From assembly GCA_963701955.1 (NCBI GenBank), contig OY969694.1, forward strand, positions 1,612,001 through 1,676,000: 64,000 nt of DNA, read 5' to 3'. Of the stretch, positions 1-7,947 are shown one piece after another. The stretch comes from Bog-473 sp963701955 (GTDB lineage Bacteria > Actinomycetota > Acidimicrobiia > Acidimicrobiales > RAAP-2). The position numbers and the translations under genes are program-made. Numbering within the stretch: the stretch's first letter is position 1; the number at the start of each line of letters is the position of its first letter. Below the pieces are notes generated by a model that did no database searches, was not told where the DNA came from, and saw only the letters and a list, made by a program, of their open reading frames with translations.

Positions 1-1693
1 CGACGGCGGCCAGCTCGTCCACCGCGGCCGCCTGGACGGCATCGAGCGTCCCGAAGGCCCGGGCAACGGAGCGCGCTCCGGTTGGGCCCAGGTGCCGGAT
101 GCCCAGGGCGACGAGCAGCCGGTTCAGGGGTTGGCTGCGCGAGGCCGCGATGGCCGTGACGAGATTCCCCGCGGAGATGGCGGCGAAACGCTCGAGCACC
201 TCGAGCTGCTCGACGCGCAGCAGGTAGAGGTCGGCCGGGTCGTTGACCAGTCCGGCCACCACCAGCTGGAGCACGCGCTCCTCGCCCAGACCCTCAATGT
301 CGAGTGCCGGGCGCGAGGCGTAGTGGACGATGCGCTGCACCCGCTGTTGTGGGCAGTCGATGTTGGTGCAGAACGTGTCGCTCTCGCCCGGGAGGCGCCG
401 CAGGGGTTCCCCGCACGACGGGCAGGCCGCCGGGAATCTCCACTTCGGCTTGCGGCGCGCTGGGACACCCGGGCCGTCGCGCACCGGGCCGACGACCTCG
501 GGAATGACGTCTCCCGCCTTTCGCACGACGACCAGATCCCCGGGCCGGACGTCCTTGGCGGCCACCTGGTCCTCGTTGTGCAGCGTCGCCATGCTCACGG
601 TCGACCCCCCGACGAAAACGGGCTCGAGCTGTGCGAACGGTGTCGCCCGCCCGGTCCGCCCGATGGATACGTGAATGGCGACGAGACGCGTGGTGCGCTC
701 CTCGGGTGGGAATTTGAACGCGATGGCCCAGCGCGGCGCCCGTGACGTGGCCCCGAGGGCTCCGTGCAGGGCCAGGTCGTCCACCTTGGCCACCACACCG
801 TCGATCTCGTAGGGCAGGGAATGGCGGTCCTCCTCGAGCTGGCGGCAGCGGGCCACGACCTGTTCGATCCCGGTGACCCGGACCGCCAGGGGACTGACCG
901 GGAAACCCGCACCCACCAGGCGGGCCAGGGTGGCGCTCTGCGTCGACCCTGGCCATTCACCTCCGGCGGCACCCTCCACCACCCCGACCTGATAAGCCCA
1001 GAAGTGCAACGGCCGGGTGGCCGTGACGGCAGGGTCCTTCTGGCGCAACGCCCCGGCGGCGGAGTTGCGCGGGTTCACGAACAGACGGTCCCCCGCCTCG
1101 GCCTGGCGAGCGTTCATTGCCTCGAACTCGGCCACCGGCATGTAGATCTCGCCGCGGACCTCGAGCAACGCCGGATAGGGACCGCCCTCCCGGGCCAGTT
1201 CGCGCGGGACGTCACCGACAGTGGCTACGTTGGCCGTCACGTCCTCGCCCGTCACGCCGTCCCCACGGGTGGCGGCCTGGACGAACCGCCCGTGCTCGTA
1301 GGTCAGCGACATGGCCACCCCGTCCACCTTGGGCTCGCACGAGAAGTCGAGCGAGCCCAGGTCGAGCTCGGCGTCGGCCCGCCGGAGCCGTTCGCCCCAT
1401 GCCCGCAGTTCCTTCTCGTCGAAGGCATTGTCGAGACTCATCATCGGCACCCGGTGCCGCACCTCCGAGAAGAGCCCCGACGGAGCGGCACCGACCGTCT
1501 GCGTGGGCGAGTCCGGCGTGGCGAGAGCCGGGTAGCGCTCCTCGAGCTCCCGCAGCTCGAGGACGAGGCGGTCGTACTCGGAGTCGGGGATCTCGGGCGC
1601 GTCGAGGACGTGGTACAGCTCGTTGTGGTGGACGATGAGCCGCCTCAGCTCGAGGACCCGCGCCGCGTCGGCCGGGGCAATGTCGGCCGCCAT
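1..1693 (-). CDS. ligA: NAD-dependent DNA ligase LigA (3' end beyond window)
   Basis: Seals nicks during replication and repair using NAD+. The frame is open from an ATG at 1693 to the left edge, giving 564 residues; family members are about 670-700, so the C-terminal BRCT domain and part of the helix-hairpin-helix region lie outside. Visible in order: the NAD-binding Ia region, the adenylation motif CEPKVDG (nucleotidyl lysine near residue 122), the ATRGDGVTGEDVT motif, the OB fold, and a four-cysteine zinc finger around residues 420-450. The start lies 2 bases after the mnmA stop, so the two genes are almost certainly co-transcribed. No internal defect was seen. Identification rests on motifs and is very secure. 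Confidence 0.96.
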   Translation of the reverse strand, partial: MAADIAPADAARVLELRRLIVHHNELYHVLDAPEIPDSEYDRLVLELRELEERYPALATPDSPTQTVGAAPSGLFSEVRHRVPMMSLDNAFDEKELRAWGERLRRADAELDLGSLDFSCEPKVDGVAMSLTYEHGRFVQAATRGDGVTGEDVTANVATVGDVPRELAREGGPYPALLEVRGEIYMPVAEFEAMNARQAEAGDRLFVNPRNSAAGALRQKDPAVTATRPLHFWAYQVGVVEGAAGGEWPGSTQSATLARLVGAGFPVSPLAVRVTGIEQVVARCRQLEEDRHSLPYEIDGVVAKVDDLALHGALGATSRAPRWAIAFKFPPEERTTRLVAIHVSIGRTGRATPFAQLEPVFVGGSTVSMATLHNEDQVAAKDVRPGDLVVVRKAGDVIPEVVGPVRDGPGVPARRKPKWRFPAACPSCGEPLRRLPGESDTFCTNIDCPQQRVQRIVHYASRPALDIEGLGEERVLQLVVAGLVNDPADLYLLRVEQLEVLERFAAISAGNLVTAIAASRSQPLNRLLVALGIRHLGPTGARSVARAFGTLDAVQAAAVDELAAV

Positions 1694-1695
1694 CG

Positions 1696-2751
1696 TCAGG
1701 CGGCGATGCCGGCGCCCACCACGGCGTCCGGGTGGAGCGCGTCGTAGAGGGCAACGGTCTGCCCGGGTGCGACCGGACGCTGCGGTGTGTCGAACCGCAC
1801 GGCCAGCCCGGACTCGTGCAGCTCGAGCGCGCAGGGAAGGGGACGCCCGTGTGCGCTCACTTGCGCCACCGCCCGCTCGCCGGGGGCCAGTGGGCGATCG
1901 ACCCACGTGAGCGAGGGTCCCGACAACACGACCGTGCCACGCTCAACCTCCCTCGCGTGACCGACGGTCACGCGACGCGCCGCCACGTCGACGTGGGTCA
2001 CGTAGCGCCGCTGCCCGTCGCTCCCATGACCCATGCCGCGGCGCTGACCCACCGTCACGAGCTCCACCGCCTCGACGGACCCCACCGGCCGTCCTTCGCG
2101 GTCCACCAGCTCCGCCGGGTGCAGGGCGATCCGGTCGCCCAGGAACCCCCTTCGCCCCTCGACCCTGCCGATGAAGCAGACGTCCTGGCTGTCCGGCTTG
2201 GCCGCCGTACGCAGGCCCAGCCGTGCCGCCTCGGTCCGTACGTCGTCCTTGGTCATCTCGCCGACGGGGAAGACCACCCGGGCCAGCTCGGCCTGCCCGA
2301 GCATGGAGAGCACGTAGGACTGGTCCTTGGCCCGATCTGCCCCGCGCCGCAGGCGGAGTCCCCGCTCGTCGTCGGTGACCCGGGCATGGTGCCCGGTCGC
2401 GAGCAGGTCGAACCCAAGCCGATCGGCGCGATGGAGCAGCCGGTCGAACTTGAGGGACCGGTTGCACTCGATGCACGGGTTCGGGGTGCGTCCCCGGGCG
2501 TGATCCTCGACGTAGGGCTCCACCACCACCCGGTCGAACTCCTCGGTCAGGTTGAAGACGTGGTGTTCGATTCCGAGCTGCTGGGCCACCCGTCTGGCAT
2601 CCTCGACGTCGGCCACCGAACAGCATCCCGAGTCCGAAGGCCCGCCCCACAGCTTGAGGGTGGCCCCCACCACCTGGTGGCCGCGTTCGACCAGGAGCGC
2701 AGCGGCGACCGAGGAGTCGACGCCGCCGGACATCGCCACGAGCACCTTCAC
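1696..2751 (-). CDS. mnmA: tRNA-specific 2-thiouridylase MnmA
   Basis: Thiolates uridine 34 in the wobble position of Lys, Glu and Gln tRNAs, using sulfur relayed from a cysteine desulfurase. 351 residues, near the family norm of about 360. The PP-loop SGGVDSS is at residues 8-14, the first catalytic cysteine is in PNPCIECN (about C93), GHHAR is near 120, and the second cysteine is in SQDVCF (about C191). The start chosen is GTG at 2751, because MKVLVAMSGG is the usual N-terminus; the longer upstream frame has no homology. It precedes ligA by 2 bases. The likely sulfur donor, a cysteine desulfurase, lies 5 kb away on the same strand. Confidence 0.96.
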   Translation of the reverse strand: MKVLVAMSGGVDSSVAAALLVERGHQVVGATLKLWGGPSDSGCCSVADVEDARRVAQQLGIEHHVFNLTEEFDRVVVEPYVEDHARGRTPNPCIECNRSLKFDRLLHRADRLGFDLLATGHHARVTDDERGLRLRRGADRAKDQSYVLSMLGQAELARVVFPVGEMTKDDVRTEAARLGLRTAAKPDSQDVCFIGRVEGRRGFLGDRIALHPAELVDREGRPVGSVEAVELVTVGQRRGMGHGSDGQRRYVTHVDVAARRVTVGHAREVERGTVVLSGPSLTWVDRPLAPGERAVAQVSAHGRPLPCALELHESGLAVRFDTPQRPVAPGQTVALYDALHPDAVVGAGIAA

Positions 2752-2839
2752 GACACCAGTGTGCCACCGAGCCCTGACACGTCGGCACGTGCGCCTGGGC
2801 ACATTCACAGGCCGGATGACGGTGCGCCATGCTGGGAGA

Positions 2840-2908
2840 CGTGGAACGTCGTTCGTCAGCGGTGCCATTATTCCGGTCGACGGCGGCTGGAGCTGCCAGC
2901 TCCACTGA
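2840..2908 (+). pseudogene. C-terminal remnant of a short-chain dehydrogenase
   Basis: The last 19 codons before the TGA at 2906-2908 encode SFVSGAIIPVDGGWSCQLH, a near-perfect SDR C-terminal signature (F-V-x-G-x-x-I-P-V-D-G-G). Nothing recognisable precedes it: mnmA starts on the other strand at 2751, leaving no room for an SDR. I infer a leftover of a deleted SDR gene that once sat upstream of the acyl-CoA dehydrogenases. The rest of the 184-bp gap holds only the ribosome binding site of the next gene. Confidence 0.6.
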
Positions 2909-2935
2909 GCCCGTCCAGACCGAGGAGATGGTGCC

Positions 2936-3985
2936 GTGAACCTCGATTTCACCGATCGCCAGCAGGAGTTCGCCGATGTGGTGCGCGGGTTCTTCGACAA
3001 GGAGTCCACGACTGAAGCTGTCCGGAGTGCCGAACCGCTCGGCTTCGACCGCGGCCTCTGGGAGAAGGTCGTCCAGATGGGCCTGACCGGGATCACCGTG
3101 CCCGAGGCCCGGGGCGGCGGAGGCGCCGGGTTCGTGGACCTGGCGATCGTGGCCGAGTGCCTCGGCGAGCACCTGGCGCCCGTTCCGCTGGTGGAGGCGG
3201 CCGTGGCCACCGACCTGCTCGCCGCGCTCACCCAAGACGCAGGAGACGAGCTCGAGTCGTTGGTTTCGGGCGCTCTCGAGGGAGAGCTGATCGCCACGCT
3301 GTCGCCGCGACCGATGACCTCCGGGGTGGCGAGGCTGGTGCCGGCCGGGGCGGTCGCCGACCTGGTCTTGGTGCTCGAGGGGGACAGGATCGTCCTCGTC
3401 CGGCACGATGGCGACATGGAGGACCGCCCGGCCGCGGCCGTCCCCAACCTGGGCGCCGTGCCGGTGGCCGACTGCCCGGTCGACCCGTCACGGACCGTCG
3501 TCCTGGCCCAAGGACCAGAGGCCGCCGCGGCGTATGAGAAGGCGGTCACCCGGTGGCGGCTCCTCACCGGCACCGCGCTCGCGGGCCTCGGAGCCCGAGC
3601 ATTGACCATCGGCACCGAGTACGTCATGGAACGGCGGGCGTTCGGCGTGCTGATCGCCAACTTCCAGACCATTCAGCACCGGCTGGCCGACAACGCCACC
3701 GCGTTGGACGGCGCTCGGCTACTGGCCTACGAGGCCGCTTGGGCCCAGGACGAGGCCCTCTCGAGCGCGGACACCCTGGCCACCATGGCCTTCCTGTTCG
3801 CCGCCGAGACGGCATTCAAGACCGCCGCGGACAGCCTCCAGTTCCATGGTGGCTACGGATACACGCTCGAGTACGACATCCAGCTCTACTTCCGCCGGGC
3901 CAAGGCCTGGGCGCTTGTGGCCGGCGATCCGCGGCACCTCTACGGCGAGCTGGCCCACCAACTCTTCGACACGGAAGGCAACTGA
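2936..3985 (+). CDS. Acyl-CoA dehydrogenase, small-subunit type
   Basis: FAD-dependent alpha,beta-dehydrogenation of an acyl-CoA thioester. 349 residues, shorter than the usual 380-400. N-terminal helices start with MNLDFTDRQQEFADVV. The C-terminal domain carries FHGGYGYTLEYDIQLYFRR, the FAD/CoA-side motif of FadE-type enzymes. The start is GTG at 2936 with GAGGAG about 10 bases upstream. The next gene begins 2 bases after its stop. Such adjacent short and long pairs in mycobacteria (ChsE1-ChsE2, FadE28-FadE29) form alpha2beta2 heterotetramers acting on sterol side chains or other bulky CoA esters, and I infer the same arrangement here. The substrate cannot be read from sequence. Confidence 0.88.
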   Translation: MNLDFTDRQQEFADVVRGFFDKESTTEAVRSAEPLGFDRGLWEKVVQMGLTGITVPEARGGGGAGFVDLAIVAECLGEHLAPVPLVEAAVATDLLAALTQDAGDELESLVSGALEGELIATLSPRPMTSGVARLVPAGAVADLVLVLEGDRIVLVRHDGDMEDRPAAAVPNLGAVPVADCPVDPSRTVVLAQGPEAAAAYEKAVTRWRLLTGTALAGLGARALTIGTEYVMERRAFGVLIANFQTIQHRLADNATALDGARLLAYEAAWAQDEALSSADTLATMAFLFAAETAFKTAADSLQFHGGYGYTLEYDIQLYFRRAKAWALVAGDPRHLYGELAHQLFDTEGN

Positions 3986-3987
3986 CC

Positions 3988-5166
3988 ATGGACTTTGCGA
4001 CCCTCGACGACCTGGCCGCCCACCGCGAGCACGCCGTGGCCTGGGTGAAGGCCAACGTGGAACCCGAGTGGGCCGAGGAGCAGTACCGAACCGGCACGCA
4101 CTTCACGCCGGAGCTGCACGCTCGGCTCGCCCGGGACGGGATCCTCGGCGCGGGCTGGCCGAGCGAGTACGGCGGCAGCGACGTGGACCCGGATTTCGCC
4201 CGGGCCGTCTACCGCGAGACCAGCGAGCTCGGCCTGGAAATGCACGCGTGGTTGACCACCTACATCGTGGCCGGGACGATCAAGGAGGTCGGGACCGAGG
4301 AACAGCGGCGCGAGTACATCCCACGCGCCCTGCGGGGCGACCTCCTCGTTGCCCTGGGGTACAGCGAGCCCGATTCGGGTTCCGACGTCGCGTCGGCCAA
4401 GACCACGGCCGTGCGCGACGGCGACGAGTGGATCATTGACGGACAGAAGATGTTCACCAGCTCGGCCGAGGTGGCCAGCCACGTGTTCGTCCTGGCCCGC
4501 ACCAATCCCGAGGTGCCCAAGCACAAGGGACTCACGTTGTTCCTCGTCCCGAAGGAGACCGCTGGGCTCGAGGTCCAGCCGATCTACACGCTCGGCAGCC
4601 AGCGGACGAACACCACCTTCTACAGCAACGTTCGCGTCCCCGACTTCGCCAGGATCGGCGGCCTCGACGAGGGGTGGGGGGTGATGAAGGTGGCGCTCGT
4701 GTTCGAGCGCGGTGCGGGGATGCCCCGCTCGGCCGAGGAGACGCTGGCGCGCGATCTGGCGCACTGGGCCCAGAGCGCAGCGGACGCGGACGGACGTCGG
4801 ACCTTCGACGATCCGCTCGTCGCCGAGAGGATCGGCCACATGGCGGTCGACGAGGAGGTGGCCCGTCTGCTCGACCTTCGGCTGCGCTGGAAGACCGAGC
4901 GGGGCGAGCTGCCGGGGGTCGAGGGGTCGATGCGCAAGCTGTTCGCCAGCGAAGCCTCCCAGCGGTCCCACCGCGCTGCCCTCGACATTCTCGGTCCCGA
5001 GGGGATCCTGGCGCCCGGGGTGCCCGGCGCCCCGGGCAAGGGAATCTTCGAGGCGGGATTCCGCGCGTCGGTCGTCGAGACGATCTACGGGGGATCGAGC
5101 GAGATCATGCGCGAGATCATCGCCGAGGGACGCCTCAGGCTTCCCCGGAACCGGCCCAACGGCTGA
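3988..5166 (+). CDS. Acyl-CoA dehydrogenase, large-subunit type
   Basis: 392-residue acyl-CoA dehydrogenase, the likely partner of the preceding gene. ATG at 3988 follows the upstream TGA by 2 bases; the frame stays open further upstream, but only as a shadow of its neighbour. The family signature GYSEPDSGSDVAS is near residue 125, the middle beta domain follows (DGQKMFTSSAE), and the C-terminal YGGSSEIMREIIAEG is the usual FAD-binding segment. The architecture matches the FadE subunits that pair with short partners. Co-expression as one dicistronic unit is clear from spacing; the physiological substrate is unknown. Confidence 0.9.
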   Translation: MDFATLDDLAAHREHAVAWVKANVEPEWAEEQYRTGTHFTPELHARLARDGILGAGWPSEYGGSDVDPDFARAVYRETSELGLEMHAWLTTYIVAGTIKEVGTEEQRREYIPRALRGDLLVALGYSEPDSGSDVASAKTTAVRDGDEWIIDGQKMFTSSAEVASHVFVLARTNPEVPKHKGLTLFLVPKETAGLEVQPIYTLGSQRTNTTFYSNVRVPDFARIGGLDEGWGVMKVALVFERGAGMPRSAEETLARDLAHWAQSAADADGRRTFDDPLVAERIGHMAVDEEVARLLDLRLRWKTERGELPGVEGSMRKLFASEASQRSHRAALDILGPEGILAPGVPGAPGKGIFEAGFRASVVETIYGGSSEIMREIIAEGRLRLPRNRPNG

Positions 5167-5184
5167 GACCCGAGGCGAGCGATC

Positions 5185-5535
5185 TCAACCGGGCCCGTCG
5201 ACCGCCAGGGGATGTCGCGGCTGGTACAGACCGATGTGGGCGCCGCCGGGAAGGCGAATCTCGGTCACTGATCCCCACCGCTCTTCTCGAACGTCCGAGC
5301 AGACCTCCCCACGATCTGCCAGGGATTTCATCTCAGCGGCCAGATCGTCGCACATGAGGTAGAGCTGGGCTCCGGGCGAATCGGCGGGATGAACCGCTGT
5401 CTCCGCCGGTGGCAACCTGAAGATGAGCCAGCCGCCCCCGGCATCGACGGAGTCCAAACCGAGCACCGCTGCCAGAAAAGCACGATCGGCGTCGGCGTCT
5501 TCACTGAACAACACAAGATGAGCGCCGAAGATCAT
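5185..5535 (-). CDS. VOC (glyoxalase/dioxygenase-fold) family protein
   Basis: 116 residues with the single-module vicinal-oxygen-chelate pattern: MIFGAHLVLFSEDADADRAF at the N-terminus, a central LYLMCDDLAAEMKSL, and a C-terminal GSVTEIRLPGGAHIGLYQPR. These are the beta-alpha-beta-beta-beta repeats of the fold. Small VOC proteins of this kind may bind antibiotics or act as isomerases or lyases; the function cannot be specified. It is convergent with the acyl-CoA dehydrogenase pair, 18 bp away. Confidence 0.75.
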   Translation of the reverse strand: MIFGAHLVLFSEDADADRAFLAAVLGLDSVDAGGGWLIFRLPPAETAVHPADSPGAQLYLMCDDLAAEMKSLADRGEVCSDVREERWGSVTEIRLPGGAHIGLYQPRHPLAVDGPG

Positions 5536-5660
5536 GTGTCACATGATGACCGTTCGATGGTCAAGACGCGGAGTGTGCCCTCGACTCCGATCGAGAGCAC
5601 GCTCCATTTGTCGTGGTTGCTGGATCGTCGTGGGTGCTCGGCCTCCTTCGGGGCCGGCTC

Positions 5661-6914
5661 CTAGGAGGAGGACGCCACCGACGTTGTCCCGGGGATGTAG
5701 GTCCCGCACACGGGAGCCGTCCCGATGGGCACGTAGCCGTTCTTCTCGGCCTTGGTCAGCCAGACGCAGCCGGTCGAGGCCGACTTCCCAAAGGACGTGG
5801 CGTAGTTGATGGTGAACGGCAGCAGGCCGTTGCCGTTCCAGTTCGTGATGTTGTGCAGCGACGTCATCAAACTGGCGTGGGTGGGGTTCGACCCCGCCCC
5901 CTCGAGACCCTTGATCATCAGCTCCGGTCCGAGCCAGGCCGTGTCCTGGGAGGCCGTGGGGAACTGGCTCTTGGTCCAGCCCGCGTACTTCTCGAGCGCA
6001 GCCTGCATCTGCTCGGTCCCGGCGTTGGGCTCGTAGAAGGGGTGGAAGATGACCTGGAAGATGTCGCCCTGGACGTTGGCCCACGACGGCGAGTGGATGA
6101 GCTTGGGGTCATAGCCCGAGGGGAAGAAGACGGCCTTGGGCTTGACGCCTGCCTGCTTGAGGGCGGTGGCCAGCCCGACGTTGGACACCGAGTCCATGTT
6201 CGACCAGACGACGTCGACGTTGTTCTGCTTGGCGATCAGCGCCTGGGACCCGAAGTTCGAACTGCCGTAGGGGACCGAGCGGTCGTCGACGACCGTCTTG
6301 GCTCCTGGGTCGATGCGGCCCACCGACTGCGTTTCGTTGGAGTTGGCCTGGATCGAGTTCGGCGAGATGCCCAGCGCGTAGACGGCCAGCCGTTTTCCGC
6401 CGAACTGCTTGACCAGCTTCCCGAACAGGGTGCTGACCGGGTACTTGGGGTCCGTGCTTCCTTGCGCGCCGGTCCCGAACATGTTGGTGTAGGGCTGCGT
6501 GCCCCACTCGGGGCCGTCCGAGTTGTCACCGGTCACCGGCACCCCTGCCTGCTGGGGGTACTTGGCGACCAGGCTCATCAGCGCCGAGTCCGACACGATG
6601 CCGATCGCTCCCCGTGAGATGGCCTCTTGCACCCCGGTTGCCGCTGTGGCGGGGCTGGTCTGGTCGTCAATGACGAGGGGCACGAGCTGGTGGCCGTTCA
6701 CGCCGCCCTTGGCGTTCTGCGCCTTGAGGGCCGCCTCGAAGACCGCGACGGTTCCCGTGTCTTGTGATGCGGCCGCGCCGGTCTGTGAGTCGATGAAGGC
6801 GATGGTCAGCGGCGCCGGTGTTGCCGAGGCCCCGCTCGCCAGACCCCCCACCAGCACTGCCGGAGCGCAGATCGCAGCAGCCAATGCCGCCGTGACGAAT
6901 CGAACCGATCGCAC
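5661..6914 (-). CDS. Branched-chain amino acid-type ABC substrate-binding protein (orphan)
   Basis: 417-residue secreted binding protein of the Leu/Ile/Val-receptor type (type I periplasmic fold). It has a Sec signal peptide with a hydrophobic core at residues 7-26 and likely cleavage after GASA. There is no lipobox cysteine, which is unusual for a binding protein in a Gram-positive-type cell. Mature features: PLTIAFIDSQTG, DDQTSPATAATG, VPVTGDNSDGPEWG, and a paired-cysteine C-terminus (GCVWLTKAEKNGYVP then VCG). No permease or ATPase gene is nearby. The protein at 52715-53968 is a clear paralogue throughout its length. The ligand is unknown; short-chain amides, amino acids or acyl compounds are possible. 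Confidence 0.85.
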   Translation of the reverse strand: MRSVRFVTAALAAAICAPAVLVGGLASGASATPAPLTIAFIDSQTGAAASQDTGTVAVFEAALKAQNAKGGVNGHQLVPLVIDDQTSPATAATGVQEAISRGAIGIVSDSALMSLVAKYPQQAGVPVTGDNSDGPEWGTQPYTNMFGTGAQGSTDPKYPVSTLFGKLVKQFGGKRLAVYALGISPNSIQANSNETQSVGRIDPGAKTVVDDRSVPYGSSNFGSQALIAKQNNVDVVWSNMDSVSNVGLATALKQAGVKPKAVFFPSGYDPKLIHSPSWANVQGDIFQVIFHPFYEPNAGTEQMQAALEKYAGWTKSQFPTASQDTAWLGPELMIKGLEGAGSNPTHASLMTSLHNITNWNGNGLLPFTINYATSFGKSASTGCVWLTKAEKNGYVPIGTAPVCGTYIPGTTSVASSS

Positions 6915-7109
6915 GCCGCTTCCTCCCTTATCCCGTGCCTTCGTGAAGTTTGAAAGTCGAACATTACCGAGACTTCATCTCATTGCAGCGCAATTGACGC
7001 ATTTCTACCCATCTTCTTACGGCGTCCCCGGTCGTATGAACCCGGGGAAGCCCTCGGGTCCGAAGCGGGTCTGGCTAACGACGCCTTGCATTCGACAGAG
7101 AGGGCTCAC

Positions 7110-7277
7110 ATGGCCTGTAATGCCTCCGGAACGAAAACGCATTGGTATGTCGGAGGAAGCGAGCAAGAGAGGACCGTGCAGACGCTCGCCGTGGCGTGCC
7201 CTGGGGTGCGGGTCGGCATGGAAATGGATCCTGACGCGGTCGCAACGGCACGCCCGAGTCGTTCGGGCGAAGCGTGA
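7110..7277 (+). CDS. Possible small hypothetical protein
   Basis: 55-codon frame starting ATG at 7110 with GAGAGG 6-11 bases upstream. Its TGA overlaps the GTG of the next gene (GTGA at 7274-7277), the arrangement of translationally coupled genes. No known family is recognised and the third-position G+C is only moderately high. The upstream stretch from the binding-protein start (6914) to here is comparatively A+T-rich and presumably holds promoters for both directions; I could not fix convincing hexamers there. Confidence 0.3.
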   Translation: MACNASGTKTHWYVGGSEQERTVQTLAVACPGVRVGMEMDPDAVATARPSRSGEA

Positions 7278-7884
7278 GAGGGCGCCTGGTTCAAGACGAG
7301 GACGGTAACTGGCACCGCGCATACCCCTATGGAGACCATCGTCGGCTAGAGCTGTCGGCTGCGATCGTCGGCACGGTGTGTGCGACTCTGGCTTTGCTGC
7401 TCTGGGTGGTCGGACCTTTCCACACCGCTGGGGTCGGGGCGCAGAGTCACGATGCGATCTCGAGGTTGGCCAGAGAGGACCCCACGACCACGGCGGTTGT
7501 CCCGACGACAACGACGACGACAAATCCCCCCCCACGACGACGACGACCAAGGTGAAGGTCCGGCCCAAGTCAACGATCAGACCTGGCTCGCTGGTCCCAT
7601 CCGCGTTGCTTTCGATCGTCACGAGCGCGGCGGTCTTCAGCGGGTCCGGGACGAACGCTTCCACGGCGACACCGACGGGCACCTCCACGACGACGACGAC
7701 CACATCGAATCCGGCTACGACGACGACCACGTCAAAGCCACCCACGACGACCACCACGATTCCGCCCACGACGACGACGACGACAATTCCGCCCACGACG
7801 ACGACGACAATTCCGCCCACGACGACCACGACAATTCCGCCCACGACCACGACGACGACGGTGCCCACGACCACCCCGACATGA
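7274..7884 (+). CDS. Membrane-anchored Thr/Pro-repeat surface protein, frameshifted at a C8 tract
   Basis: Two overlapping frames appear to be one gene. The first (GTG 7274) encodes a basic N-terminus, one transmembrane segment at residues 27-48 and an acidic-to-Thr-rich stretch. It breaks down at a run of eight C at 7526-7533 and stops at 7555. The second frame continues as TTTTTKVKVRPKS, then a Ser/Thr/Pro-rich tail with repeated TTTTTIPP units to the TGA at 7882-7884. One extra C (C9) would join them into a protein of about 203 residues. The likely topology is a cytoplasmic N-terminus with an extended, probably glycosylated extracellular stalk. Either the tract slips (phase variation), the sequence has an error, or the gene is broken. 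Confidence 0.6.
7666..7881 (+). repeat. Low-complexity ACG/ACC-rich coding repeat
   Basis: Imperfect tandem units of (ACG)n followed by an ATTCCGCCC block encode poly-Thr separated by Ile-Pro-Pro. The unit repeats about four times between 7757 and 7850, with shorter Thr runs on both sides. The opposite strand reads as a long Val/Gly-rich frame, which is only the mirror of this repeat. Confidence 0.85.
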
Positions 7885-7886
7885 GA

Positions 7887-7944
7887 GAACCGCCCCCCGA
7901 CGGGAGCGAAAGGGGAGATCCCGAGGACCTCTAGGGGGCGGTTC
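7887..7944. terminator. Inverted repeat between convergent genes, likely bidirectional terminator
   Basis: GAACCGCCCCC at 7887-7897 is exactly complementary to GGGGGCGGTTC at 7934-7944. It sits between the stop of the Thr/Pro-repeat gene (7884) and the stop of the cysteine desulfurase gene (7948) on the other strand. The loop is long (36 nt) and there is no U-tract, as is common in high-GC actinobacteria. Confidence 0.6.
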
Positions 7945-7947
7945 GGA

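Noticed and set aside
1696..3672. A 658-residue protein containing MnmA as C-terminal half
   Set aside because: The upstream half is the antisense of the first acyl-CoA dehydrogenase; MnmA homology begins at the GTG at 2751.
3553..3987. N-terminal extension of the second acyl-CoA dehydrogenase
   Set aside because: It is an out-of-frame shadow of the first dehydrogenase gene; homology starts at ATG 3988.
7666..7881. Possible CRISPR array or satellite in the repeated ATTCCGCCC-(ACG)n region
   Set aside because: Units are short, irregular and in frame with a Thr/Pro protein; there are no unique spacers and no cas genes.
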